Assembly (NCBI GenBank): GCA_013297675.1
Contig: JAAFHZ010000020.1
Location: 1 to 45,649 of the forward strand
Direction of reading: 5' to 3'
DNA: 45,649 bases
Source of the DNA: Synechococcales cyanobacterium bin59.metabat.ball.084
GTDB lineage: Bacteria > Cyanobacteriota > Cyanobacteriia > Cyanobacteriales > Chamaesiphonaceae
Of this stretch, positions 1-8,487 are shown one piece after another (position 1 is the stretch's first letter; each line of letters starts with the position of its first letter). The position numbers were made by a program, and so were the translations under genes. Under the pieces are notes generated by a model. It saw nothing but the letters and a program-made list of their open reading frames with translations, did not search any database and was not told where the DNA came from.

Positions 1-153
1 GGTATTTCAGGCTTTTTTGCCCTCTTTTCGAGCGAAAAATCCGAAAAAGAATGAAATTGGCGATCGTCTGCTAAAAATTGATGCCAATCTCAACATGATT
101 CACCCTTCATGAATAATGCAGGTTAGTATACCTGAAATGAGTTTTGAGAATTT

Positions 154-408
154 ATGCCGATCGGTTGTGCGCGGGTTTCGACTCAAGACCAGAATCTGGA
201 GTTACAGGGGAAGGCTCTGATCGATGCTGGGTGCGAAAAAATCTTTGATGACAAGGTGAGCGGTAGCCGATCGCCTTTGGCGCAAGCGAAGCTATCGGAG
301 CACCCCGGATTGTCTCAGGCTCTGGGGATTCTGCGAGACGGTGATACTTTGGTGGTTTGGAAGCTCGATTCTCCTATACGGAGACGCTTTGCAAGATCAC
401 AATCTTAA
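154..408 (+). pseudogene. Broken serine recombinase (resolvase/invertase) N-terminal fragment
   Basis: The first ~72 residues match the N-terminal catalytic domain of Pin/Hin-type serine recombinases. The ARVSTQDQNLELQ motif carries the nucleophilic serine, and the fragment ends at VVWKLD, which in intact enzymes continues into the DRLGR helix. A usual Tyr is replaced (GCARVST rather than GYARVST). Directly after KLD the reading frame runs into a small palindromic repeat (370-396) and ends, so the rest of the catalytic domain, the long helix and the DNA-binding HTH are absent. Intact enzymes are about 180-200 aa; this one is 84. It is almost certainly non-functional, a relic of a mobile element beside the restriction-modification genes. 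A short functional protein is unlikely. Confidence 0.75.
370..396. repeat. Small dispersed palindromic repeat, copy 1
   Basis: It begins TCTCC-TATAC-GGAGA followed by CGCTTTGCAAG. The same layout occurs at 9587-9613 (TCTCC-TAAT-GGAGA then TGCTCTGCGAACG), and both copies follow GAT. It resembles the short dispersed repeats with a GGAGACGCTACGCGAAC-like core that I recall from filamentous cyanobacteria. This copy lies at the exact point where the recombinase homology stops. Confidence 0.55.
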
Positions 409-502
409 AGTTGAAAGCATTCTCAAGCAAAGATCCTTCGCACCGTACTCAACCTGGAGCTTCTTACATTAGCAGTAGTAATCGATCGCCACATCCTCAA
501 AA

Positions 503-1363
503 CTAGGCATCTTCGGGATCAATCCCCAGCTCTCGTAACTTTGCAGCCAGCCGATCGCGCTGATTCTCCAGAGATGCTGCACGTTGTTTCTCTTCCTCCA
601 TCTGCCGAAACGCATCATTAGCCCGCAAAGACTCCTGTTCAGCCCGTTGTCTTTCTTCCTCTACCTGCTGAAACGCCTCATCAGCCCGCAGAGACTCCTG
701 CCGCGCCAACTCATCACCAGCCAACAACAAATTTCCAGCATCATCCCACCACCGCAGCCAAGGAAAATCTTGATTTAGGTATTCCCCTTGCCAAATCCCT
801 AACTCCACTCCCATCGGCGCGATCGAATAATGCCCTCGCTGATTAGCCGCTACCCGTTGATACTTGCCATTCACTAATTCATAAACTTCTACTGCGGCTT
901 GCTTGGCTTCATAAATCGCATAAAAAGGAATCTGAATCGCCTGCTCATACACCCAAAACTTACCAGCCTTAGCATCACCCATCGGCGCAGTAGCATCTCG
1001 CTCTTCTGAACCGTCGCTAGATACAATCTCAATGGCGACCGTCGGTATCACCAGCTCCTTCCACATCACATAAGAACGACGATAAGTACCATCTAACGAA
1101 GGAGCAACATTGGCCACATAGAACCAATCAGGCGCTTCCGCCCCCCGTTCTGGCGGATCAACCAACTGCCAGTAAATACCCGAATCTTGACCGATCGCAT
1201 ACCTACCATCAGGATGTAGTCGAGCAAGCACTGGCATGATCGAACTGGTAAGCAACAGGCTTTGGGGATGTTCCTGGAAATTTTTCACGAAAGTACCGTC
1301 CGATTCTGGCAATTGCAGATGATCGGGTAATGATAGAAGGGGCAATGACTTGGCAATCTTCAT
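503..1363 (-). CDS. Uma2-family (DUF820) PD-(D/E)XK nuclease-fold protein with coiled-coil tail
   Basis: A 286-aa protein of the Uma2/DUF820 family, very abundant in cyanobacteria and with a restriction-endonuclease-like fold; its biological role is unknown. The core motif is VAIEIVSSDGSEERD followed by GKFWVYEQAIQIPFYAIYE, the family's E-x-V-S then K-x-x-x-Y pattern. The C-terminal ~80 residues form a charged coiled coil with two ~21-residue repeats (RADEAFQQVEEERQRAEQESL, then RANDAFRQMEEEKQRAASL), ending in the KLRELGIDPED tail typical of the family. An in-frame GTG lies 15 nt upstream (1378). I prefer ATG at 1363 because GGAG lies about 9 nt before it. It stands alone, divergent from the restriction-modification pair. 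Family assignment is firm; activity is not shown. Confidence 0.85.
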   Translation of the reverse strand: MKIAKSLPLLSLPDHLQLPESDGTFVKNFQEHPQSLLLTSSIMPVLARLHPDGRYAIGQDSGIYWQLVDPPERGAEAPDWFYVANVAPSLDGTYRRSYVMWKELVIPTVAIEIVSSDGSEERDATAPMGDAKAGKFWVYEQAIQIPFYAIYEAKQAAVEVYELVNGKYQRVAANQRGHYSIAPMGVELGIWQGEYLNQDFPWLRWWDDAGNLLLAGDELARQESLRADEAFQQVEEERQRAEQESLRANDAFRQMEEEKQRAASLENQRDRLAAKLRELGIDPEDA

Positions 1364-1454
1364 AAGACTTATCTCCACATCTAAAGAACCGATGATTTTT
1401 TATATTAAAAACAAATTTTAATGTAAGGTAAATTTACAATCTACTATCAGAATA

Positions 1455-1985
1455 ATGAAGCCCGTCTCGTTTGATAGAAACAAGCATACATACAAGAGTG
1501 CAGCCTTTGTCGAGTTAGTCAAAGATGCTATTAGATTTTTCAACGGAACTCCTGTACATCTTTTGCCACCCTCTGAAATTTTTATGGGTACCGGTGTGTA
1601 TGCGCTCTACTATACAGGCCAGAATCACCTGTACCAAAAGTACGCAGAGCTAAACCGTCTTGCCTACAATTACCCTATTTATGTTGGTAAAGCTGTCCCC
1701 AAGGGATGGCGGCAGGCTCGTATTTCAGACAATACACTAAAACAATCACGGGAACTACATAATCGCCTTAAAGAACATAGTCGCAGTATTCAAATAGGAG
1801 CTGGGCTGTTACCCGAAGAGTTCATGTGTCGCTTTGTCATTTTTGAAGACGAAAGCTCTGACATGATTAGTACCGTTGAGGCAGCTTTGATTAAGCTCAA
1901 TCAACCACTTTGGAATGTTGTTGTAGATGGGTTCGGCAACCATGATCCTGGTAAAGGACGTTATGAGCAGGCCAAATCAGATTGA
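1455..1985 (+). pseudogene. Eco29kI-like GIY-YIG restriction endonuclease, truncated by a TGA codon
   Basis: 176 residues before a TGA at 1983-1985. The GIY-YIG fold is visible: GVYALYYTG (Y49), PIYVGKA (Y76), then R104, H108, E142 and N154. These are the numbers I recall for the active-site residues of R.Eco29kI (about 214 aa, CCGCGG-specific). Reading on in the same frame past the TGA gives SD[stop]DVIHPGRPWADRCNG and continues to a TGA at 2100-2102, which overlaps the methyltransferase ATG. That would be a 215-aa protein, the expected family length, with Trp (TGG) most likely in place of the stop. The last 39 residues are therefore lost by one point mutation or base-call error. All catalytic residues remain, but the C-terminal part is missing. 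Cleavage activity is doubtful. Confidence 0.8.
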
Positions 1986-2098
1986 GATGTAATTCATCCA
2001 GGTAGACCTTGGGCCGATCGCTGCAATGGAGTTCCTAGATCCGAAACCAGCATTTCTTCTAAAATTGCAGAGCATTTGCAAGAAATGGGAGATCAACA

Positions 2099-3283
2099 AT
2101 GAATTCCCTAGAACTTTTTTCGGGTGCCGGTGGTCTAGCTAAAGGACTAGAACTAGCTGGTTTCCAGCACTCTGCCTTGGTAGAGTTAAATAAAAATGCC
2201 TATGATTCTCTCTGTGAGAATTTTGATGCCAGCAAGGTTTTTTGGGGAAATATTAAAGATTTTGATTTGAGTACCGTAAACAATATTGATATTGTCGCTG
2301 GGGGATCACCTTGTCAGCCATTTTCATTGGGTGGTAAGCATCGGGGTAATCAAGATAATCGTGATATGTTTCCTTATGCAATTAAAGCGATCGAGCAACT
2401 AAAGCCAAAAGCATTTATTTTTGAGAATGTGAAAGGGCTACTAAGAGCCGCATTTGCAGATTATTTTGAATATATTATCTTACGATTAACCTACCCTAGT
2501 CATACTGCTGCGGACTTCTCTGACTGGCAATCACACCTGATCGATCTCCGCAATGTGAGTCAATGGTCTAACTCAGAAACCAAATACAAAGTATCTTTTA
2601 AGCTGATCAATGCCGCAGATTATGGAGTGCCACAAAAGCGTGAGCGAGTAGTAATTGTTGGTATCAGAGCTGATTTACCTGGTGTTTGGTCATTTCCAGC
2701 TCCGACCCATTCGGCAGAAAGATTATTTTGGGATATGCATGTTACTCAAGCTTACTGGGAGCGCCATAAAATACCTGTAGCCGATCGGCCATCAATAGAT
2801 TCATCTATGATTTCTAAAGTAAATAGAATCAAAGACCAGCATGGCTTTTTGTCCCCACTATTAATGCCTTGGCAAACAGTCCGTGATGCACTCTGCGATC
2901 TCCCCAACCCACAATCTAATCATGGGATTAGCGATCATGTCTTTCGTGATGGAGCAAAAATTTATCCAGGACATACCGGCAGCATTCTCGATTTACCAGC
3001 AAAGACTATTAAAGCTGGAGATCATGGAGTACCTGGGGGTGAAAATATGATGCGCTTTGCTGATGGGCAGGTGCGGTACTTTACCGTACACGAAGCAAAA
3101 ATACTCCAAACCTTCCCTAGTGATTTTGTAATTAAAGGTGTTTGGGGAGAAGCTATGCGGCAATTAGGTAATGCAGTTCCTGTGGCGATAGCTGAAATAA
3201 TTGGTCGAGAGTTAATTAGAACAATTTATTCTCCCCAGCAACTTATCACCATGCCGAATATAAATCAACTGGTCAGGCTGTAA
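2099..3283 (+). CDS. DNA (cytosine-5) methyltransferase, Eco29kI-type partner
   Basis: A 394-aa C5-cytosine methyltransferase with the ordered motifs: I LELFSGAGGLAKGLELAGF (SAM binding), IV GGSPCQPFS (catalytic Cys), VI FIFENVKGL, VIII QKRERVVIVG and X GNAVPVAIAEIIG. The target-recognition region lies between about residues 215 and 310. It protects host DNA from the cognate endonuclease encoded just upstream. Its ATG overlaps the TGA that would end the full-length endonuclease, so the two were probably translationally coupled. No defect is seen, so the methylase should still act even if the nuclease is dead. Specificity for CCGCGG is inferred from the endonuclease similarity, not from the TRD itself. 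Confidence 0.93.
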   Translation: MNSLELFSGAGGLAKGLELAGFQHSALVELNKNAYDSLCENFDASKVFWGNIKDFDLSTVNNIDIVAGGSPCQPFSLGGKHRGNQDNRDMFPYAIKAIEQLKPKAFIFENVKGLLRAAFADYFEYIILRLTYPSHTAADFSDWQSHLIDLRNVSQWSNSETKYKVSFKLINAADYGVPQKRERVVIVGIRADLPGVWSFPAPTHSAERLFWDMHVTQAYWERHKIPVADRPSIDSSMISKVNRIKDQHGFLSPLLMPWQTVRDALCDLPNPQSNHGISDHVFRDGAKIYPGHTGSILDLPAKTIKAGDHGVPGGENMMRFADGQVRYFTVHEAKILQTFPSDFVIKGVWGEAMRQLGNAVPVAIAEIIGRELIRTIYSPQQLITMPNINQLVRL

Positions 3284-3678
3284 AAATGTTGATAGAAATT
3301 ATTGGAGTAAATATTGACATTATGGAACAGGTGTGATTGTTAAGTTTCCAAAATATTCTACAAGTATTTATAATTTAGTATAACAGTTGTGGACATTGCC
3401 AGGACTGGAATTGGTCTAATCAAGTCTCTTGATATAAACCAGAAAATCTTCTGACGAAAAACTTTACATGGCAAATCATGATGTAGGTGCGATATCATTC
3501 ATCGGGTGTCAACTTAACGTAGGACACTTTGATATAAGCTTTGTCTAATGTGAATAGCCATAAGGCTTGCTTTGTCAAGTGAACACCAAAACCCTTTATG
3601 GGTAAGCTGTCCCGCCTTAATCTGGCATCCCATTCATCGTCTTCTTTGTAATATCAAATCTACATTAAACCTACATCT
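3284..3678. other. Intergenic region upstream of nrdJ, no gene recognised
   Basis: About 395 nt. No ORF with a credible start and no recognisable protein remnant. I looked for a cobalamin riboswitch because the next gene is B12-dependent, but the B12-box pattern is not evident. A weak inverted pair, GTGTC and GGACAC, lies around 3507-3528. The region probably holds the nrdJ promoter. Confidence 0.4.
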
Positions 3679-6600
3679 ATGGTCAGCGAGTTAAACATTA
3701 CATCCAGAACCGCAGCAGATTTTCCCCAGTCCGCTCCGGCTGCCTACCCCGTATTTTTCCGCACCTATAGTCGCTTCTTGAATGGTGGTAGAGAAAATTG
3801 GCAGCAGGTTTGTACTCGGACTCTGCGGGGCTTGGTCAAGCTCGGAAACTTGGACGCAGAAGAAGCCGCAATCATCGATCGAATGCAGCGTCAGGTCAAA
3901 GCCCTACCTTCTGGCCGTTGGCTATGGGTAGGCGGCAGTGAATGGCTAGAGCGGCCAGAAAACTTTTCGGGAGCCTACAACTGCACCAGCACCAACGTAA
4001 TTGACTGGCGAGCTTTCGGTCTAATGATGGACTTAGCCATGATGGGTTGTGGAACTGGGGCGATCTTAGAGCCAGAGTTGATCGATCAACTGCCAGCGGT
4101 CAGGAATTTACTGGAGATTGGGGAAGTGTCGGCGATCGGCACCACTCCCGCTGAGCAGCGGAGACATCTCACCGATGTAGAGATTGATGGTAATCATGTC
4201 ACTATCCATGTGGGCGATAGCCGTCAGGGTTGGGTGAAGTCTTACCAAACTGTGCTAGAGCTATGCAGCGATGAACGCTTCAGTGGCACCGTGAAAATTG
4301 ATGTGGACTTGGCAGATGTGCGGCCAGCCGGGGAGCTTTTGAAAGGCTTTGGTGGGATGGCTAACCCGGTGAAGTTGCCGGAGCTGTACGCTCGCTGTGT
4401 GCGGATTTTGAATAAGGCTCATGGACGTAAGCTGAATTCCGTGGAATGTTGTTTGCTAATTGATGAGGCTGCGGTTACTATCGTAGCGGGCAATATTAGG
4501 CGATCAGCGGGTATGCGTCAGTTTAATTCCACTGATACGCTAGGGGCGAACGCCAAAGATAACTTATGGCAGCAAAGTGAAGATGGCTCCTGGAAAATAG
4601 ATCCAGAGAGAGATTCATTGCGAATGGCTAATCATACTAGAGTGTTCCATCGAAAACCTACTTTAGAAGAATGTATTGATGCCGTGCGCAAACAATACTA
4701 CTCTGGCGAAGGAGCAATTCAGTGGGCAGGGGAGGCCGTTGCTCGATCGAATGCTGATCTGGTCAACACCCCAGAACGCAAGAAAGAATTTATTGCGGCT
4801 TATGATCAAGGCAAAGCTAAAGATTGGATTAAAGCTCATTCTCCAGATGTTTCTGAGGAAGAACTAAGTCATCGGATGCTGCGCTATGGTTTGAATCCTT
4901 GTGTTACTGATGATACTTGGGTACACACCGAAGCAGGTGCTAGACAGGTAAAAGATTTAATTGGCAAACAGCACGGCACCTATATTAATGGTGAATTGTT
5001 TAGTACCACAGTTGATGGTTTCTTCTTCAGTGGTGTGAAACCAGTGCTGAAGATGACTACTCAAGAAGGTCATAGTCTACGGTTGACTGGAAACCATCGG
5101 GTGTTGAAAGTTACTACTCAAACTCAGAAGGCTCAATATACTGAGTGGGTGGAAGCTGCCGATCTACAACCAGGCGATCGAGTGATGATTCATAACCATC
5201 GAGGCTTACAACCTTGGACTGGTCAAGGGACATCGGAGGAAGGTTGGCTATTAGGTAATCTAATTGGTGATGGCTGTTTCTCTGTATCTGAGAAGAACCA
5301 TCAGTACCAGGCCAATCTACGCTACTGGGGTGATACTCAGGTAGAGATGAAGGAGTATGCCTTGGCTTTAGCTAATGGCTTAAATCCTGATGCACCAAAG
5401 CCCCTTAAAGGTATTTATCACCAGCAAAATCAGTACTATCAAGTAAATTCAGCGCCTCTAGCTAAGTTGGCTAAAGAGTATGGAGTGGTGCCAGGAAATA
5501 AAACAGTAACTTCAGAAATTGAAGAAGCTAGCTATGAATTCTATTGCGGTTTTCTGAGAGGACTTTTTGATGCTGATGGCAGTGTTCAAGGTAATCAACT
5601 GAAAGGTATTAGCGTGCGTCTTGCCCAAAGTAATGAACCTTTATTGCAAGCAGTCCAACGGATGTTGTTGCGGTTAGGCATTGGTTCCAGAATCTATCGT
5701 AATCGTCGTCCAGAACAAGTGCGGATGCTTCCTGATTCTCAGCGTCAACCAGCAGAATATTTCTGTAAAGCTCAGCATGAATTAGTTATTGCTAACGACA
5801 ATTTGCCAGTATTTTTAGAGACGATCGGTTTCCAAGAACCTCAAAAGCAAGAGCTTCTAACATCTCTTTTGGGCAACTATAAACGTCAACTAAATCGCGA
5901 TCGCTTCTCGGTAAAAATCGCTGAAATCACTCCTGACGGCACAGAAGCAGTTTATGACTGCACCGTGCCCGGAGTAAGCCGTTTTGATGCCAACGGTTTC
6001 GTGGCTCATAACTGTGGTGAAATCTTAGGCACAGGGTTCCATTGCAATTTAGGTGAGGTTCATCTAAATCAGTTAGATCCAAAGAATCTCCAGGAGCAAG
6101 AAGATGCTTTTAGAGCTAGTGCTTTATCTGTAGCTGCATTGTTAAATCACCAGTTTCAAGAGCCACGCTATCAATACAGTCGTTTGCAAGACCCGATCGT
6201 TGGTGTTTCGTTTACTGGCTTATTTGATTTCTTTGTTCATGCCTTTGGCACCCCTTGGTTAGAATGGTGGGCAACTGGTCGCCCTGCTACCGAAGCTGGT
6301 AAAGAGTTCAAAGCCAAAGAAGCTGAGTATTTAACTCGTTGGGCAACTATAGTTCATGAACAAGTTTGGGCGTACTGCGATAAACACGGCATCAAACGTC
6401 CGAATAGATGTACTACAACTCAACCAGCAGGCACAAAATCTCTGTTAACTGGCGCTTCACCCGGTTGGCATCCACCTAAAGCCCAGCGCTTTATTCGGCG
6501 GATTACCTTCCGCAAAAATGATCCAGTGGCTTTGGCTTGTATTGAGTATGGCTATAGTGCTATTCCCTCCCAGTCTGACAAAGATGAAAACGGCAATCTA

Positions 6601-7083
6601 TTGAACGATCCGTTTGATCCAAGATGCACAGAATGGCTGATCGAGATTCCGGTAGCGGTTTCTTGGGCAGATATTCCAGGGGCTGATCAGGTGGAAATTA
6701 GTAAGTTCGATGCCATGTCCCAGATGGACTTCTATATGCAGGTACAGAGCTGCTATACAGCTCATAATACTTCAGCGACGATCGAACTACGAGAAGCCGA
6801 AATCGAGCCTTTGGGTCAAAAGATCTTTGAGGCGATCCGAGATGATGAGGGTTATATTTCAGCGGCGCTGTTGGCGCGGTTCGATGATCTTCAAACTTTC
6901 CCCCGCTTACCTTTTGAGCCGATCGATAAGGCAACTTACGAGCAACTGATGCAGGGCGTAAAAGAGCGCCAAGTAACTAGTGATTTTGCAGCGGCATTGG
7001 CGAAGTACGATTCGAGTTCGATCGAAGAGGCTGGTCCAGCAGGCTGTGATTCCGATAAATGTCTGTTGCCTGAGAAAAAATAG
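3679..7083 (+). CDS. nrdJ: Adenosylcobalamin-dependent ribonucleoside-triphosphate reductase with intein
   Basis: A 1134-aa precursor of a class II ribonucleotide reductase of the monomeric Lactobacillus RTPR type. It reduces ribonucleotides to deoxyribonucleotides using adenosylcobalamin to make a thiyl radical. Extein 1 covers residues 1-407 with GAYNCTSTN, C102 being the likely partner of the active-site disulfide. A 371-aa intein follows (408-778), and the downstream extein restarts with CGEILGTGFHCNLGEV. Removing the intein gives 763 aa with a restored NPCGE motif, whose Cys is the thiyl-radical residue and falls at position 408, the same number as in L. leichmannii RTPR. The C-terminal CDSDKC pair matches the swinging redox cysteines. 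A strong terminator follows at 7090-7125. Cobalamin genes cbiD/cbiA lie 8 kb downstream. Confidence 0.95.
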   Translation: MVSELNITSRTAADFPQSAPAAYPVFFRTYSRFLNGGRENWQQVCTRTLRGLVKLGNLDAEEAAIIDRMQRQVKALPSGRWLWVGGSEWLERPENFSGAYNCTSTNVIDWRAFGLMMDLAMMGCGTGAILEPELIDQLPAVRNLLEIGEVSAIGTTPAEQRRHLTDVEIDGNHVTIHVGDSRQGWVKSYQTVLELCSDERFSGTVKIDVDLADVRPAGELLKGFGGMANPVKLPELYARCVRILNKAHGRKLNSVECCLLIDEAAVTIVAGNIRRSAGMRQFNSTDTLGANAKDNLWQQSEDGSWKIDPERDSLRMANHTRVFHRKPTLEECIDAVRKQYYSGEGAIQWAGEAVARSNADLVNTPERKKEFIAAYDQGKAKDWIKAHSPDVSEEELSHRMLRYGLNPCVTDDTWVHTEAGARQVKDLIGKQHGTYINGELFSTTVDGFFFSGVKPVLKMTTQEGHSLRLTGNHRVLKVTTQTQKAQYTEWVEAADLQPGDRVMIHNHRGLQPWTGQGTSEEGWLLGNLIGDGCFSVSEKNHQYQANLRYWGDTQVEMKEYALALANGLNPDAPKPLKGIYHQQNQYYQVNSAPLAKLAKEYGVVPGNKTVTSEIEEASYEFYCGFLRGLFDADGSVQGNQLKGISVRLAQSNEPLLQAVQRMLLRLGIGSRIYRNRRPEQVRMLPDSQRQPAEYFCKAQHELVIANDNLPVFLETIGFQEPQKQELLTSLLGNYKRQLNRDRFSVKIAEITPDGTEAVYDCTVPGVSRFDANGFVAHNCGEILGTGFHCNLGEVHLNQLDPKNLQEQEDAFRASALSVAALLNHQFQEPRYQYSRLQDPIVGVSFTGLFDFFVHAFGTPWLEWWATGRPATEAGKEFKAKEAEYLTRWATIVHEQVWAYCDKHGIKRPNRCTTTQPAGTKSLLTGASPGWHPPKAQRFIRRITFRKNDPVALACIEYGYSAIPSQSDKDENGNLLNDPFDPRCTEWLIEIPVAVSWADIPGADQVEISKFDAMSQMDFYMQVQSCYTAHNTSATIELREAEIEPLGQKIFEAIRDDEGYISAALLARFDDLQTFPRLPFEPIDKATYEQLMQGVKERQVTSDFAAALAKYDSSSIEEAGPAGCDSDKCLLPEKK
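4900..6012 (+). mobile_element. LAGLIDADG intein inside nrdJ
   Basis: 371 codons inserted between NP and CGE of the NrdJ catalytic motif. Splicing signals are present: first residue Cys (CVTDDTW), block B TGNH within HSLRLTGNHRVLKV, a C-terminal block ending DANGFVAHN (penultimate His, terminal Asn) and Cys at +1. The central domain has two LAGLIDADG-type helices, WLLGNLIGDGCF and FLRGLFDADGSV, so the homing endonuclease looks intact. The +1 splice nucleophile is also the catalytic radical Cys of the host enzyme, so the enzyme cannot work until splicing occurs. RNR genes are a well-known intein host; this exact site is a recurrent one. Confidence 0.93.
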
Positions 7084-7089
7084 CAAATA

Positions 7090-7125
7090 AAAACGGTGGT
7101 AATTTCCAAATTGCCACCGTTTTTT
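7090..7125 (+). terminator. Intrinsic terminator after nrdJ
   Basis: A 14-bp stem with one mismatch-like pair (AAAACGGTGGTAAT against ATTGCCACCGTTTT), a 6-nt loop and a run of T. It begins 7 nt after the nrdJ stop. The phosphatase-like gene converges from the other side and may share it. Confidence 0.9.
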
Positions 7126-7161
7126 ATGGGTGATTAAGGCTTGGCATGAAGGCATTAAGCG

Positions 7162-7638
7162 CTAACACACTTTACTCATAGTGGTAGATTGCTGATCGAG
7201 TATTTCATTAATAAACCTTTGCCACACAGCATTTGGAGTCCAAATTTTATGCAGATCTGTAACTGCATCATCAGCTCCCCAGCCTAAATATATGCGACGA
7301 TAGAGATAGATAAAAGCCGAAACTCGGAAATTTGCCGCACAATGGACAAATACAGGCTGATCATCCTGTTCTTTCATCAGATCACAGAATTGAGCGAAGT
7401 CTTCTGGAGTAGGCCGATCGAACTCCACCGGAATATGCACATATCTCATACCCAAAGATTCTACTGTCGATCGCTCATCGGCCAAAGCATTATGAGCAGA
7501 ACCCAGAGCCAAATTAATCACTGTTTGATAGCCACCATCTTTAACCGTTGCCAACTGTTGCTCAGTCGGCTGTCCAGCAGTAATCAGGGTTTCTGACAGG
7601 GGTAAAAAATTAAAAATACTTTCTAAAGAATCACCCAC
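7162..7638 (-). CDS. Protein tyrosine/dual-specificity phosphatase family protein
   Basis: A 158-aa protein of the DSP-like fold. The early segment LITAGQPTEQQLATVKDGGYQTVINL is typical of the DUF442/PTP-like group. The signature loop reads PVFVHCAANFRVSAF: Cys100 and Arg105 are separated by four residues, one fewer than the canonical HCX5R phosphate loop. A related subgroup of bacterial proteins shares this CAAN-x-R-V-SAF form, so it is a family trait rather than a local mutation. Whether it dephosphorylates protein, sugar or nucleotide substrates cannot be told. It lies 60 nt downstream of the cyAbrB gene on the same strand. Confidence 0.75.
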   Translation of the reverse strand: MGDSLESIFNFLPLSETLITAGQPTEQQLATVKDGGYQTVINLALGSAHNALADERSTVESLGMRYVHIPVEFDRPTPEDFAQFCDLMKEQDDQPVFVHCAANFRVSAFIYLYRRIYLGWGADDAVTDLHKIWTPNAVWQRFINEILDQQSTTMSKVC

Positions 7639-7699
7639 AGTTTTAATTCCTGTATTGTGATGAACTGATAAGTTTGACGATGGTGGATACTCACAAATA

Positions 7700-8131
7700 C
7701 TAAGACTCTTTCTCGATCGCTTTCAAATGAATATGCTTGTATCCAATTTTAATTTCAAACTCATCTCCAGGAGATAAGTTTAATGCCTTAGTATAGGCTG
7801 CCCCAATTAAAAGCTGCCCATTTTGGTGAACAGTCGCTCTGTAGCTGGCTTCACGTCCTCTCCGATCGACCTTAGCATCTTCATTTACATTAATGCCAGT
7901 AGATTGCAGTACTGCATCATAAAACTTAGTCAAATTCACCTTGACCTTGCCAGATTTGTCTATAGAGTAGTACCCACAGCCTTTGGCAGTTTCACTTTTT
8001 GGTAGATGCGCTAACTCTTTGAGTTTTAATTTTAGGGCTTTCCCAGTAAGGGGGATAATTTTTTCTGTGGATGAGGTTTCTTGTGATTTAGCTTTTGAAA
8101 CTCTTTCTACTGACGCTGTATTTCTTGCCAT
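7700..8131 (-). CDS. CyAbrB-type transcriptional regulator
   Basis: 143 aa. It matches the cyanobacterial AbrB family, in which the AbrB-like DNA-binding domain is C-terminal. Characteristic stretches are LTGKALKLKLKELAHLPKSE, AKGCGYYSI, VNLTKFYDAVL, RGREASYRATVHQNGQLLIG and LSPGDEFEIKIGYKHIHL. CyAbrB proteins modulate carbon and nitrogen genes and bind DNA as oligomers. An in-frame TTG start at 8251 would add 40 residues (SVQLEAISLQKKFIQFEVD...) not typical of the family. I prefer ATG at 8131, giving MARNTASVERVSK. Which of the two common paralogues this is cannot be decided here. Confidence 0.88.
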   Translation of the reverse strand: MARNTASVERVSKAKSQETSSTEKIIPLTGKALKLKLKELAHLPKSETAKGCGYYSIDKSGKVKVNLTKFYDAVLQSTGINVNEDAKVDRRGREASYRATVHQNGQLLIGAAYTKALNLSPGDEFEIKIGYKHIHLKAIEKES

Positions 8132-8487
8132 TGTTAGTGTTTTGGATATTGGTTCGGAACTTTGATTTTCAAATTGTATAATGCTTTTGGTATCAACTTC
8201 AAACTGAATAAATTTTTTTTGCAGTGAAATGGCTTCCAGTTGCACTGACAACTAGATAAATTTTACAGTTTAATGATGAATGTCCGCAGGTGGTAAATCT
8301 ATTGCTACCAAGAAGAGTGGACTCTAAGCAATTTAAGGATGCTTGACCATCCGATGTAAAACGCCAAGAATTCGATCGATCGGAGTGAGAAGATATTCTG
8401 TCATGTCAATATTTAGCTCGTGTCCTGTTAGCTTCAAAAACTGTCATTGTGTACCAGTGCTCACTGCTGTAGGGCATAGCTCCTCAT
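8132..8487. other. Intergenic region between cyAbrB and sufR
   Basis: About 350 nt, of which 8132-8251 could be coding if the TTG start of the cyAbrB gene is used. Nothing else credible is seen: no paired motif, no family-like ORF. It presumably carries the cyAbrB promoter and the end of the sufR transcript. Confidence 0.35.

Noticed and set aside
584-778. Plus-strand frame rich in Leu/Pro/Ser inside the Uma2 gene
   Set aside because: It is the antisense of the repeated coiled-coil tail and has no independent support.
3284-3678. Cobalamin riboswitch upstream of nrdJ
   Set aside because: Expected for a B12-dependent enzyme, but no convincing B12 box or core pairing was found by eye. A covariance-model search would settle it.
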